64,000 bases of DNA, taken from NCBI GenBank assembly GCA_903834925.1, contig CAILLA010000109.1, positions 1-64,000 of the forward strand. The letters run 5' to 3'. The translations under genes were made by a program, and so were the position numbers. Below the pieces are notes generated by a model that was not told the DNA's origin, did not search any database, and was given only the letters and a program-made list of their open reading frames with translations. Position 1 is the stretch's first letter; each line of letters opens with the position of its first letter. Positions 7,994 through 16,641 of this stretch are shown here, piece after piece. This stretch comes from an uncultured Schlesneria sp. (lineage in GTDB: Bacteria > Planctomycetota > Planctomycetia > Planctomycetales > Planctomycetaceae).

Positions 7994-9058
7994 ATGGTAA
8001 TTCCTGGAATTCAGGATTTTTATGATGGAATGAACCATCTTGTTGCTCATGAGATGGAGCAGGCGAATCAAGACATGCATCCATCGAACAATTCTGGCGA
8101 TCATTCACATCACGATTCCCATCCGCAGACGAATACTGATGAAACTCACACGAACGTCAGTCGAGAACATGAAATGGGGGCGCACCATTCGACGAAGGAC
8201 TATCCCGATGATCATCAGACGACGATTCAGTCTTTCATTTCTCCGATCGCGCATGGCGTCGCTTCGGCCGTCTTGAGCTGGGCAGCCGAGGGGGTCATGG
8301 ACTGTGCGCTCTCAAAGGCCATGCTGGTGGATTCTGATTCTCATCATCAAGGGACCACGCCCCTGAGTGTGGGGACGCCTAGCGGAGATGGATTCACTCA
8401 TCAGACAACTGGGTTCACCTGTGCTGTCGTGTCGCAGAAAATGATTCTGGATCAGTTTCATCTGACTGATCCCCAAACAGGCGAACCGCTCTCGGAAGCT
8501 CGGCTGGTCTATGATGCCACCGCCAACGGCTGGCTATCCGATCACGGGACGAGTATGGGCAATTTGAGCAAGTTGCTCGATCACTATGGCGTCTCCAGCC
8601 ATGAAGGACACGACTGGCCACATCTGATCCATGACCTCGCCGAAGGCCATCAGGTCGTCATGGCGGTCAACGCAGACGGTCTGTGGAATGAACACAGTCC
8701 GTTTTCCGACTTGATGAATCTTTTTGGAAACTCGGCAAATCACGCAATTGTCGTCAAAGGTCTCAAAGTTAACGATCATGGAAAAGTCATGGTCATTGTC
8801 AACGACCCTGGTCAGGCTGACGGTGCTGGCGTTGAGTATCCGCTCGAACATTTCCAATCTGCGATCGACTCCACGCATATGCATTACGTTGCCACTGATC
8901 ACACCCCATCGGATTGGTCTCCCGGACCTGCGATCCAGTCACTGCTAACCGAACATGGATTCAGCCAACAGCCCGACGACAATCCTCATCCATGTTTTGC
9001 CGAGACGATCTCGATGATGAGCGACCAGGATCGGGACACGTTTTTACGGGACCTTTGA
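7994..9058 (+). CDS. C39-like papain-fold cysteine peptidase with His/Asp-rich N-terminus
   Basis: The product (354 residues from the ATG at 7994, preceded by GGAG at a good distance) has two parts. Residues 1-80 are His/Asp/Ser/Thr-rich like the tail of the anti-sigma protein just upstream; residues about 80-105 are hydrophobic helical. Residues about 138-295 form a peptidase_C39-like domain: a catalytic Cys in TGFTCAVVSQ (about C143), His in NHAIVVKGL (about H250) and Asp in VNDPG (about D271). Such domains cut double-glycine-type leaders or other peptides. No ABC transporter is fused or adjacent, so it is not a classical bacteriocin exporter. Substrates could be nearby small proteins or the anti-sigma protein; neither is shown. 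Confidence 0.65.
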   Translation: MVIPGIQDFYDGMNHLVAHEMEQANQDMHPSNNSGDHSHHDSHPQTNTDETHTNVSREHEMGAHHSTKDYPDDHQTTIQSFISPIAHGVASAVLSWAAEGVMDCALSKAMLVDSDSHHQGTTPLSVGTPSGDGFTHQTTGFTCAVVSQKMILDQFHLTDPQTGEPLSEARLVYDATANGWLSDHGTSMGNLSKLLDHYGVSSHEGHDWPHLIHDLAEGHQVVMAVNADGLWNEHSPFSDLMNLFGNSANHAIVVKGLKVNDHGKVMVIVNDPGQADGAGVEYPLEHFQSAIDSTHMHYVATDHTPSDWSPGPAIQSLLTEHGFSQQPDDNPHPCFAETISMMSDQDRDTFLRDL

Positions 9059-9184
9059 ATGAATCGTTACACGCTAAAAAGTCGTTTTCAATGAATCAAT
9101 CGGAGAAAAGGTACCCACACTCGAACTAATTCGCCTGCTATCTGCCACGTGCAGTAACCAATCGAATTCCGAAAGGCTATACCG

Positions 9185-9736
9185 ATGGCGCTAATAACAT
9201 GCCCAGAACCACAATGTGCAAAGCCAGTCTCTTCCCTTGCCGAAGCCTGCCCTCACTGCGGCGCTCCAATCCGAGTTGCGGGGAATGGGCCGGTTGCTCA
9301 GTCTCTATCGCCTCGCCCTACGGGTTATCCAGTAGATCAAAAAGAACGGTTAATCGATGCCCCTTCTGTGCGAAGTGAGCCACCAGCGACAATTCCACTC
9401 CGCGTTAGATTACATGTTAGCCGCCTCGTTGCAATGGAGCCTACCGGCAACGACACTGTGGCGGTCGAAGTGGATGGAATGCTGATAGGGATACTGAAGG
9501 GTACGCTCGGTGAGACGAGTGACCCGGTATCTGTGGCTCTCGGCCGTCATATCATTAAGCTGACAGTGAATCGCAAAGAGCGAGGTCGCGGCAGAACAGT
9601 ACTCGAACATCGCATGCAGTTGGATATCGTCAAACAGATCGAAAATGTTTTAGTAAGGGCGAGGATTGATCAATATGGCGGTCTCGAAGAGTTCTCGATC
9701 TCTCCGGAGCGAGCTGGGATGGTGCGAAGCCTTTGA
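9185..9736 (+). CDS. Zinc-ribbon protein with beta-rich PEGA-like domain
   Basis: A 183-residue protein. The N-terminal 30 residues are the locus-wide zinc ribbon (CPEPQC ... CPHCGAPI), with one extra residue in the first knuckle. After a proline/serine linker, residues about 75-150 read as a beta-sandwich of PEGA type: 'VAVEVDGMLIGILKGT' and 'SVALGRHIIKLTVNRK', the repeated xVxG / G-x-H-x-I-x-V pattern. PEGA-like domains usually bind surfaces or present other domains. The protein is probably cytoplasmic since no signal peptide is present. The start has AAAGG eight bases upstream. It begins the right-hand run of ribbon proteins after the peptidase. Confidence 0.6.
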   Translation: MALITCPEPQCAKPVSSLAEACPHCGAPIRVAGNGPVAQSLSPRPTGYPVDQKERLIDAPSVRSEPPATIPLRVRLHVSRLVAMEPTGNDTVAVEVDGMLIGILKGTLGETSDPVSVALGRHIIKLTVNRKERGRGRTVLEHRMQLDIVKQIENVLVRARIDQYGGLEEFSISPERAGMVRSL

Positions 9737-10032
9737 GCCAGAGAATAATTGTAGAAGTTGCAATTCCATGGCGGTGCTGAAAGCACAACCCCCGTGGCGA
9801 AACTCGTCACTTGCACAGAGGTGCAACGGCTTCTCACTGGCTGCGACGCCCAGCAGTCCTCATCGGAATCGATTTACGAGCGGTTTCCCGTTGCCTTCAT
9901 CGGCCGTCCCAGCGACTTCGATCAGAGCTTGGGCGACCTGACGCTACCAACGCTGATCGCCGACATCCAAGATCAAAACAACCATCGCTAGTCTTGAAAT
10001 TGTCCTCAATGATTCTGAGAGAGAGGTTTGGA
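9737..10032. other. Spacer before ribbon gene
   Basis: About 300 bp with an open frame that reads through into the next gene, but the codons before 10033 do not give a recognisable protein. It may be a decayed gene: a 77-codon alternative frame (9758-9991) has plausible composition but no known family. Confidence 0.3.
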
Positions 10033-10737
10033 ATGGCATTACTGACATGTCCAGAGTGTGACGGTAAGGTGTCTTCCTTTGCGGACAAGTGTCCGCATTG
10101 TGGTTATCCATTTCAAGAGGCAACAACTGGATCAACGGTTACTGAAACGCGCCAGTCAGAAATAACAGTCCCGCAAATGACTGCAGAGGAGTCTGTTAAT
10201 CACCGTTTGAAAACCTTGAATGCGTTTGTTGACAATTGTGTGCTGAATTTTGACGATCTCTCCATTCCGAATATCCATCAAATTATCGACACATGCAGGA
10301 ATGAGTTTGTTACGGGAGCAATCACCGGGCTACACATTTCTGGTCGTCAGTGGCAGGACAAAGACGTTGAAATTCTCGTTGACTCACTTCTTCCAGAACA
10401 AAGGGGCAAGCCATCGCGTCGCGAAAGGCAATACGCTGCCCAATTGCTTCCAGCTTTAATCACTCTGACCGTTTCGCAATGCCCAAAGATGGGTTATTTC
10501 GGGCTTTGCAACCTTTCAAGGTTGGATAGCCTGAACACAATCGATCTAAAAGACTTCGCACTTCAACCCACCGGTGAGATTTCGTCTGGTGAAGTTAGCA
10601 CATGTGCCACGTTCGTTGAACTTTCGAATTTGCGTTCCATTGTTCTTCCTATTGCGGCTAACCGCAACAACCCCGCCACGTTCGAGTCCGCCAAACACTG
10701 GTTTCAGGAGAAGCATCCAAACGCGACGGTCCGTTAG
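10033..10737 (+). CDS. Zinc-ribbon protein with leucine-rich-like region
   Basis: The reading frame opens much earlier (about 9811), but the protein almost certainly begins at the ATG at 10033, giving MALLTCPECDG and the shared zinc ribbon (C-x2-C, CPHCGYPF) with GAGAGAGG-like bases upstream. The remaining 200 residues contain leucine-rich segments: 'LPALITLTVSQCPKMGYFGLCNLSRLDSLNTIDLKD', broken over residues about 140-180, and a C-terminal helix. It is the same layout as the minus-strand ribbon/LRR proteins at 4166 and 4976. Likely a scaffold; no catalytic residues recognised. Confidence 0.7.
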   Translation: MALLTCPECDGKVSSFADKCPHCGYPFQEATTGSTVTETRQSEITVPQMTAEESVNHRLKTLNAFVDNCVLNFDDLSIPNIHQIIDTCRNEFVTGAITGLHISGRQWQDKDVEILVDSLLPEQRGKPSRRERQYAAQLLPALITLTVSQCPKMGYFGLCNLSRLDSLNTIDLKDFALQPTGEISSGEVSTCATFVELSNLRSIVLPIAANRNNPATFESAKHWFQEKHPNATVR

Positions 10738-10816
10738 GGCCGAAGTTGGCGCTGTAAGCGTCGGTAATCAATGGCTCATTTTGTAATCGGTTTTAGACAA
10801 CTGGAATAACAATCAT

Positions 10817-11608
10817 ATGGCAATCATCACTTGTCCCGACTGCGGCCATCATCCTGTTTCTGATCGAGCACCGACTTGCCCGAAGTGCGGGTGTCCGATC
10901 GCGGCACCAATCATGGAAGCACAAGTTGTCGGAACGACACACGTGTCGAACCCTGTGTCGAGTGGGGACCATGCCATTGCGGTTTTGAAATCAATCGTCA
11001 AAGAGGCTCAAACCTCGTTTCTAACTCCTTCGCAGGCAAAGGGCGTTGCCATTCGAATTTCTGAGGAGAAGCGACGATGTTTCCCCGATCCTGAATCCTT
11101 CATTCGAGCATCCATCGCGTCTGGTTCATTAATCCTGGGTGATGAGGACGTTTCAGTAATATCACGGTTGAGCGACGAGCAAAAGGCCACAGTGAAGTCG
11201 TTTGTCGCACTGTCGTGTGCTCAACTGGATAACGCACTTGCAGCGCACCTGAAGGGCTTCAAGGATCTGGAGCTTCTTGATGTCTCGTACTGTAACGGGC
11301 TTTCAAGCGACGGGTTCGCAGATTGCAAGTTTCCGTCGACTGTCGCGTCCCTCGATCTTCTTGAAGTGTGTTATCTCAGGTCATGTCGTCGGCTTGACAG
11401 CCCTGGAATAAATATTGCGTTTCGGCAAGCACGAAACATTTCCGAAGTTTATCTCGACGGCAATGCGCAGCTTAACATCGGAGCTACGTTTTTTGTCAAA
11501 CACTGTCCGTCGCTGCGCGTTCTCTCGGTGTCGAACTGTACGCTGGGTGACCCCGCAATGTTGAATACTGTTCGCGGTTACAATCCGCAGTTGAAGATTA
11601 TCCTGTAA
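10817..11608 (+). CDS. Zinc-ribbon protein with leucine-rich repeats
   Basis: A 263-residue protein. Residues 1-32 are the zinc ribbon, with the HHPVSDRAPTCPKCGCPI form nearly identical to that of the Sel1-repeat protein at 16642 and the LRR protein at 4976. From about residue 130 the sequence falls into leucine-rich repeats with the pattern LxxLxxLDVSYCNGLSSDGF, LxxLEVCYLRSCRRL and LRVLSVSNCTL, the cysteine-containing LRR subfamily. It is in the same direction as, and 130 bp upstream of, the dynamin-like pair. LRR domains bind proteins; here the binding partner may be one of the GTPases or the Hsp70-like protein, which is an inference from order alone. Confidence 0.75.
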   Translation: MAIITCPDCGHHPVSDRAPTCPKCGCPIAAPIMEAQVVGTTHVSNPVSSGDHAIAVLKSIVKEAQTSFLTPSQAKGVAIRISEEKRRCFPDPESFIRASIASGSLILGDEDVSVISRLSDEQKATVKSFVALSCAQLDNALAAHLKGFKDLELLDVSYCNGLSSDGFADCKFPSTVASLDLLEVCYLRSCRRLDSPGINIAFRQARNISEVYLDGNAQLNIGATFFVKHCPSLRVLSVSNCTLGDPAMLNTVRGYNPQLKIIL

Positions 11609-11738
11609 CAGACATTAACAACATGAGCCGCCGCGAGTATATCGAGCATAAGATGATTGATTAAGGCGGAATCGACTTCTAAGTAAACAGGTTCTTACGC
11701 GTTCGAATAGCTCTTCAAGACGACTTGGAACTTGACAA

Positions 11739-13697
11739 ATGGAAAACGCTGGCGCTTCATCTACTGCTGGAACGCAACTGAAACAACGGCTGATCGACGT
11801 TGCAAAGTCACACCTGTCGCTTTCACCCGATGGCGAGCAAAAAAACGAGCGACAAAGGCGTCTTGCTCCGTTGCTGGATGCTCTTTCATCCAACATGTTC
11901 CGTCTCGTTGTCATGGGTGAAGTCAAGAAGGGAAAAAGCAGCTTTATCAATGCGTTCCTGGGTGAGCAGGATCTTTTACCGCCTGCGACGAATGTCGCGA
12001 CCTCGACTGTCTACAAGGTTGTCTACGGGCCAAAAGAGCGAATCACGGTATTTTTTCTATCCGACGACGATGATCCGGACAAGGCGCCGCCGCCAATCGA
12101 GATCGGTCGTCATCGGCTCCCAGAATTTGGGACCGAAGAGGGAAACCCAAGCAACGTGAGACAGGTGGAATTCATTTCCGTCGAATTGCCGAATCCGTTG
12201 CTGGCGGAGGGAGTCGTCATCGTCGATACGCCAGGCGTCGGCGGATTGTTCAAGAAGCATCGCGACATTACGTTTCGATATGCCCCCAATGCGGATGTCG
12301 TCTTCTTTATCCTCGATTCCGTCGAAGCCGTGATCAGCGCCGACGAAATTCAGTTTCTCAAGGAACTACGCAAGAACACGCAGCGAATCCTTTTTTTGCA
12401 AACGAAGACCGACCTCGCAGACATCGAGCAGGTTCTAGCATGGAAGAAACGGAATCTGGAAGTGATCTCAAAAGCGCTAGAAGTCGACGTCGATCGAATT
12501 CCATATTTTCTTGTGAGCGCGAAACAGAAGCAGCGAGCGGATCGGCTTCAAAACTCCGAGTGCCTCCAGGAAAGCGGATACATCGAGCTTTTGAAATACC
12601 TTCGTGAGAATCTGATTCCGGCTCGCGACGAAATCCTGACATGCCGGTGGTTACCGACTTTGGGGCCGGAACTTCTCGCTGCGGGGAAGCTTGTCGCCGA
12701 TCGTTTGAATATTGCTCGAAGTGCTCACCCACTCAAACTTGCAGAATATGAATCGCAACTGAGCAGCGCCGAACGGGAGTACGATCGATGGCAAAGCGAG
12801 GTCTGGCCGGGACAGTATCGTACGTTCCTGGATGATGTGGCGAGATTAAAACGGGACTCAGACAAACAAATCCACGATCAGGTCTCACCGGATCATCCGG
12901 ATTGCCGAGCCAGCGTCAGATTGCTCGAAGCCAATTCTCGAACGGCAGACGAAGCCAATGCGATGGCCGACCAATTGCTGGACGAGTGGGCCGAAAGGTG
13001 GAGAAGCAATACAAGCTCCATTCTGTACCATTTTCAAAAGAGTTATTTGGCGATTTCCGAAAACCTGATGGGGCGGATCGCCAGCGAGATGAAGACGATC
13101 GCGTTGCCAGAATTCGATGTCGAGGTCGCGGAACGGCGGGTCGAGAAAGAAGATCGACCGAGAGTCATCCAGGAGGCCGTGATGACGTCCAACATATTCA
13201 GCGGCATGGCAGCCGAAGCTGCGAAATACCTCGGGATTGGGGCAAGTGTGGCTGCGTACTTTGGAATCGTTTCCAACCCGGTGGGATGGGCCATTGGCGC
13301 AGCTGCTGGTGTTGGCTACGTGGCGACTCGTATTTGGGCCGCAAAACGCGGGTTCGATGTGGCTCGTGAACGGCAACGCGACGCTGCAATTGCCAGTTTC
13401 GAGCGCGCTCTGGTGAAGACGGGAAGCACAGCGGAACGGAGTGCGATCCGCGTTCTGCAGGAACTGGCGGGGGAACTCGACTCGGCGTCGAGAGCCAAAG
13501 CGGATGGATTTCGCCTTAGTACCAAATATGAATTCACTGCGCGTCGCGACGAAATCCTGAAGAGCAAAACCCGAACGGTTGAGGAAGCGAAAGCTGCTGA
13601 GAATCGATTGAAAGAGCAACTCGGTCGTTACCAGGAACTGCTGAAGCAATATCAGGAGATCAAGGTCCAGTTGGACCCGGAGGTCAAACCCGCATGA
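11739..13697 (+). CDS. Dynamin-family GTPase, first of an overlapping pair
   Basis: The 652-residue product has a full GTPase domain: G1 GEVKKGKS at 60-67, G3 DTPG near 163-166, G4 TKTD near 222-225. A long helical middle and C-terminal region follows. A hydrophobic stretch at about residues 500-545 (AAKYLGIGASVAAYFGIVSNPVGWAIGAA, interrupted) probably inserts in or dips into membrane, as in bacterial dynamin-like proteins that remodel membranes. The end is a charged coiled coil. Its last codons overlap the start of the second GTPase gene by 4 bp (ATGA), so they are co-translated and likely act as a heteromeric pair, the usual bacterial dynamin arrangement. Dynamin pairs occur in membrane-repair and phage-defence settings. 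Confidence 0.85.
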   Translation: MENAGASSTAGTQLKQRLIDVAKSHLSLSPDGEQKNERQRRLAPLLDALSSNMFRLVVMGEVKKGKSSFINAFLGEQDLLPPATNVATSTVYKVVYGPKERITVFFLSDDDDPDKAPPPIEIGRHRLPEFGTEEGNPSNVRQVEFISVELPNPLLAEGVVIVDTPGVGGLFKKHRDITFRYAPNADVVFFILDSVEAVISADEIQFLKELRKNTQRILFLQTKTDLADIEQVLAWKKRNLEVISKALEVDVDRIPYFLVSAKQKQRADRLQNSECLQESGYIELLKYLRENLIPARDEILTCRWLPTLGPELLAAGKLVADRLNIARSAHPLKLAEYESQLSSAEREYDRWQSEVWPGQYRTFLDDVARLKRDSDKQIHDQVSPDHPDCRASVRLLEANSRTADEANAMADQLLDEWAERWRSNTSSILYHFQKSYLAISENLMGRIASEMKTIALPEFDVEVAERRVEKEDRPRVIQEAVMTSNIFSGMAAEAAKYLGIGASVAAYFGIVSNPVGWAIGAAAGVGYVATRIWAAKRGFDVARERQRDAAIASFERALVKTGSTAERSAIRVLQELAGELDSASRAKADGFRLSTKYEFTARRDEILKSKTRTVEEAKAAENRLKEQLGRYQELLKQYQEIKVQLDPEVKPA

Positions 13698-15379
13698 CAT
13701 CCTTGTTGGACCTCGACGCCCTGCACATTCAACTTCGGCAGTTCGCGGAAAAAACACCAGAGATTCTGAGGCGAGTGAAACTGACCGACGAACTCGCTGG
13801 GGAAGTCGAGCGATCGATGGCGATTGCCGATGCACCCTTCACATTGGCGGTTGTCGGACAGATGCGTGTCGGCAAGTCGACGCTGATCAACGCGCTCGTG
13901 GGTGCCGAACTGGCGATCCCCGGTGTCACGGAAACAACGGCTACGGTGAACTGGTTCCGGCATGGTACCCCGGAACAAGAGGGGAAATTCCGCGTCGTCT
14001 GGAACGATCTGGCGGGGACAAGCGATGAATTTGATCTTTCGAAGAAGAATGAATGGCTTGGCAATTCCGAGTTGGCCGCGAAGACTCGTTTCCTGGAGTT
14101 TTACAGTACGGCGGAATTCCTGAAGAGAGTCCACATCGTCGACACGCCGGGATCGCGATCCACGATCAGTTCGCACGAGGAAGCGGCGCGCGGCTTTTGG
14201 CTTTCGGAACGAAAGGCGGAGCGTGATTCGCTCTTTTATGGTGGAGTCGCCGACTGCATCGTCTATACTTTACCCCCCGTGCCGCATCAAAATGACAGCG
14301 ACCTACTTGGGATGTTCACTTCCCAGCGACGACTGCTTCAATCCACGCCATACAATAGCGTCGGCGTCTTGCATAAATGGGAGACACTCGATCATTCGAC
14401 TCCTTGGCAAGTCGCAGTGGATCACGCGCGACAGGCGTTTGGATTTCTGAAGTCGTATTTGTGCGACATCATTCCGGTGAGTGGTCCGCTCGCACAGGTC
14501 AGTCAGCGTTGTCCGGATGAGTTTTGGAACAAGTTATTGGCGTTTGTGAAGGACTCCAGCGGCGATACGCTGGGAGAATTGATGAGTAGCCCATCCTCCT
14601 TCGCTAGCCCAAAAAGGGCCTGTCCTCTAAGCCCCGAGGAACGATCGCAGCTTCGATCGACCGCCGGAATCGCGTGGCCTTGTTTCAGAGCGATTCTATT
14701 GATTGCCGCGTCGCGCTCGTTCGCCGATGGTGAGGAACTGCGAAAAACGGTCCGGGAAATCTCGGGAATCGACCGATTCATGTCTTTCCTCGAAGAGCGT
14801 TTTTTCAATCGATCTCGCCTGATCAGGGCGTCGAACGTTCTCAACCGGACACTTCGCGTGACGGAACTGGGACGAGGGCGCTTGCGGAATCGGCTGAAGG
14901 ATCTGGCCAACGATCGGGAAATGGGGCGGCAGGCCCTTGCGGAGTTCGCATCATCGACAACGTTTCCCAAAGCCCGCGAGTTCATCAACAGCCACCTCGT
15001 TCAAACACAACACGAGAGTGATCGAGTGACTGAAGTGCTTCGTGATTTGGAACTGCAAGCCGGTTCCGTCCGAGACGGTTTCGAGCACTTTGAAAAGGAT
15101 TGTCGGGCCGTCCAGTGCCTGGATGACCATCCAGATCAGTTTGAGGCGAATGAAGCCGTTGAGATCCTGACTTTACTTGGTGGATATGGCACAGGCCTTC
15201 TCGAACGGCTCGGCGTCAACGATGCGGAATGCCTATTGGATTCGCTCCACGACCGATTGGATCACTGGATCGTAGAAAAGCACAAAGCAACTCGCGAACG
15301 ACGACAGGTTCTCGACCAGGTTGTTACGAGATTAGAAGAAGCTCTGAGGCAAGTGATTCGAGAACAGGACGCACGTTGA
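13694..15379 (+). CDS. Dynamin-family GTPase, second of the pair
   Basis: A 561-residue GTPase with G1 GQMRVGKS at about 55-62 and G3 DTPG at about 150-153; the usual G4 N/TKxD is degenerate, reading HKWE in a corresponding place, so nucleotide specificity or activity may differ from the first GTPase. The C-terminal half is helical with a coiled-coil character. No transmembrane segment is clear, so this may be the soluble partner of the membrane-active first protein. The start overlaps the upstream gene by 4 bp. The end lies 15 bp before the Hsp70-like gene, showing an operon of GTPase, GTPase, Hsp70-like. Confidence 0.8.
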   Translation: MTSLLDLDALHIQLRQFAEKTPEILRRVKLTDELAGEVERSMAIADAPFTLAVVGQMRVGKSTLINALVGAELAIPGVTETTATVNWFRHGTPEQEGKFRVVWNDLAGTSDEFDLSKKNEWLGNSELAAKTRFLEFYSTAEFLKRVHIVDTPGSRSTISSHEEAARGFWLSERKAERDSLFYGGVADCIVYTLPPVPHQNDSDLLGMFTSQRRLLQSTPYNSVGVLHKWETLDHSTPWQVAVDHARQAFGFLKSYLCDIIPVSGPLAQVSQRCPDEFWNKLLAFVKDSSGDTLGELMSSPSSFASPKRACPLSPEERSQLRSTAGIAWPCFRAILLIAASRSFADGEELRKTVREISGIDRFMSFLEERFFNRSRLIRASNVLNRTLRVTELGRGRLRNRLKDLANDREMGRQALAEFASSTTFPKAREFINSHLVQTQHESDRVTEVLRDLELQAGSVRDGFEHFEKDCRAVQCLDDHPDQFEANEAVEILTLLGGYGTGLLERLGVNDAECLLDSLHDRLDHWIVEKHKATRERRQVLDQVVTRLEEALRQVIREQDAR

Positions 15380-15394
15380 AACGATCGGAACGCA

Positions 15395-16606
15395 ATGGCG
15401 ACGGTGGCAATTGATTTTGGAACATTACGAACGAAACTTGCCGTTTACGACCGACGTAAGCGTCAGACAGTCGTGCGGGCCGATGTTCCGACCTTAGTCT
15501 ACGTGCCACGTTCCGGATCGATCCTTGTTGGGGAACCTGCTCAAAAGGCAATTGCAGACGATCCAACCGGCATGATCGACGATCTCAAGAAACGGATGGG
15601 CGGGGATGTTTTTCTACGAAGCCGACGCGCGTGCAAGCCAGTTGAATTGATCTCGTTGCTATTCGGTGAGGCGCGAGGCATCGCACTTGAACAACAACAC
15701 GCTCTCGATCCGCTGACTGACTGCATCCTGACAATCCCATTACATCTCGATCTTCGACATGGCGAGCTGTTGTGCGAAGCTGCTCGACAGGCTGGATTTA
15801 CGAGTGTCAGCTTAATCTTTGAACCAGTTGCAGCAAGTCGTTCATGGGAACGAAATCAGCCTATTCCCGGGAACTTTCTGGTGGTCTGTGATATTGGCTA
15901 CACCGCTCGTATTTCTGTATTGCGACGACCAGCGAATGATTGGCAGCCCGATCTGGAAATCCTTCCAACGCCAGTACTTTGTCGGCCAGATTCGTCATTG
16001 CCGTCACTTTTGTTCGACAGTCTTCGAAGTGTGTCGTCCGAAATATCAAGGAGTGGCATGGTCAATCCACCGTTGCTGGTCGTTGGCGGTGGCGCGATCG
16101 CAAAGGAAACTGCGGCAATATTGAAACAAGAAGGCTGGCCAGGTGAAGTCTTGCTGCCGAACGGCCCTGATGTTTCCATGGTACTTGGAGCGATCGACGT
16201 CACTGCTGCACCTCACGAGACAGCTGAAGCAACAACCTGTCCCGAACCAGAGTGTTCCTTTTTCCCGATTCCAAAGAACTTAATGGCTTGTCCGATCTGT
16301 GGATGTCCCATGAAAACATCACCAAAGACGGGAGGAGCGATACGAAGTTCAATCGCAGCCACTACACGTGCCCAGTTCAGCGGAACGCTGAAATGCCCGG
16401 AATGCATGACCGAGGCTCCACGAGGATCGGCTACTTGCAAGAAATGTGGTTTCCCGTTTAATCGACAAGGATCACGTCCCAGCGAACCTGTGATCCCCGT
16501 GTCGAATCCGATAGCCGAAATAATAAATTGTCCGGAGTGCGGGGACAAACTTCCCCAAAATGCTGTCACATGTCGGAACTGCGGCTTTCCACTTAAATCT
16601 CTGTAA
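15395..16606 (+). CDS. Hsp70-like ATPase fused to three zinc ribbons
   Basis: A 403-residue protein. Residues 1-270 are an actin/Hsp70 nucleotide-binding fold: phosphate 1 IDFGT (6-10), the connecting LTIPLHLDLRHGELL and IFEPVAA segments, phosphate 2 DIGYT (166-170) and the adenosine loop VVGGGAIA (229-236). It is shorter than DnaK's about 380-residue NBD, and the substrate-binding domain is absent. Instead, residues 280-403 hold three zinc ribbons: CPEPEC/CPICGCPM, CPECMT/CKKCGFPF and CPECGD/CRNCGFPL. The swap of a peptide-binding domain for ribbons suggests the ATPase works on, or with, ribbon-tagged partners. Coded 15 bp after the second dynamin-like gene; co-transcribed. Confidence 0.8.
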   Translation: MATVAIDFGTLRTKLAVYDRRKRQTVVRADVPTLVYVPRSGSILVGEPAQKAIADDPTGMIDDLKKRMGGDVFLRSRRACKPVELISLLFGEARGIALEQQHALDPLTDCILTIPLHLDLRHGELLCEAARQAGFTSVSLIFEPVAASRSWERNQPIPGNFLVVCDIGYTARISVLRRPANDWQPDLEILPTPVLCRPDSSLPSLLFDSLRSVSSEISRSGMVNPPLLVVGGGAIAKETAAILKQEGWPGEVLLPNGPDVSMVLGAIDVTAAPHETAEATTCPEPECSFFPIPKNLMACPICGCPMKTSPKTGGAIRSSIAATTRAQFSGTLKCPECMTEAPRGSATCKKCGFPFNRQGSRPSEPVIPVSNPIAEIINCPECGDKLPQNAVTCRNCGFPLKSL

Positions 16607-16641
16607 TAAGATCGCGACTTCCTCTCAAGGAGACTTTTCAA

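Noticed and set aside
9811-10032. N-terminal extension of the ribbon/LRR protein
   Set aside because: The shared MAL-x-TCPEC beginning at 10033 shows the real start; the extension has no match and no suitable site.
12885-13835. 316-codon minus-strand frame
   Set aside because: Antisense shadow of the two dynamin-like genes; translation lacks any domain.
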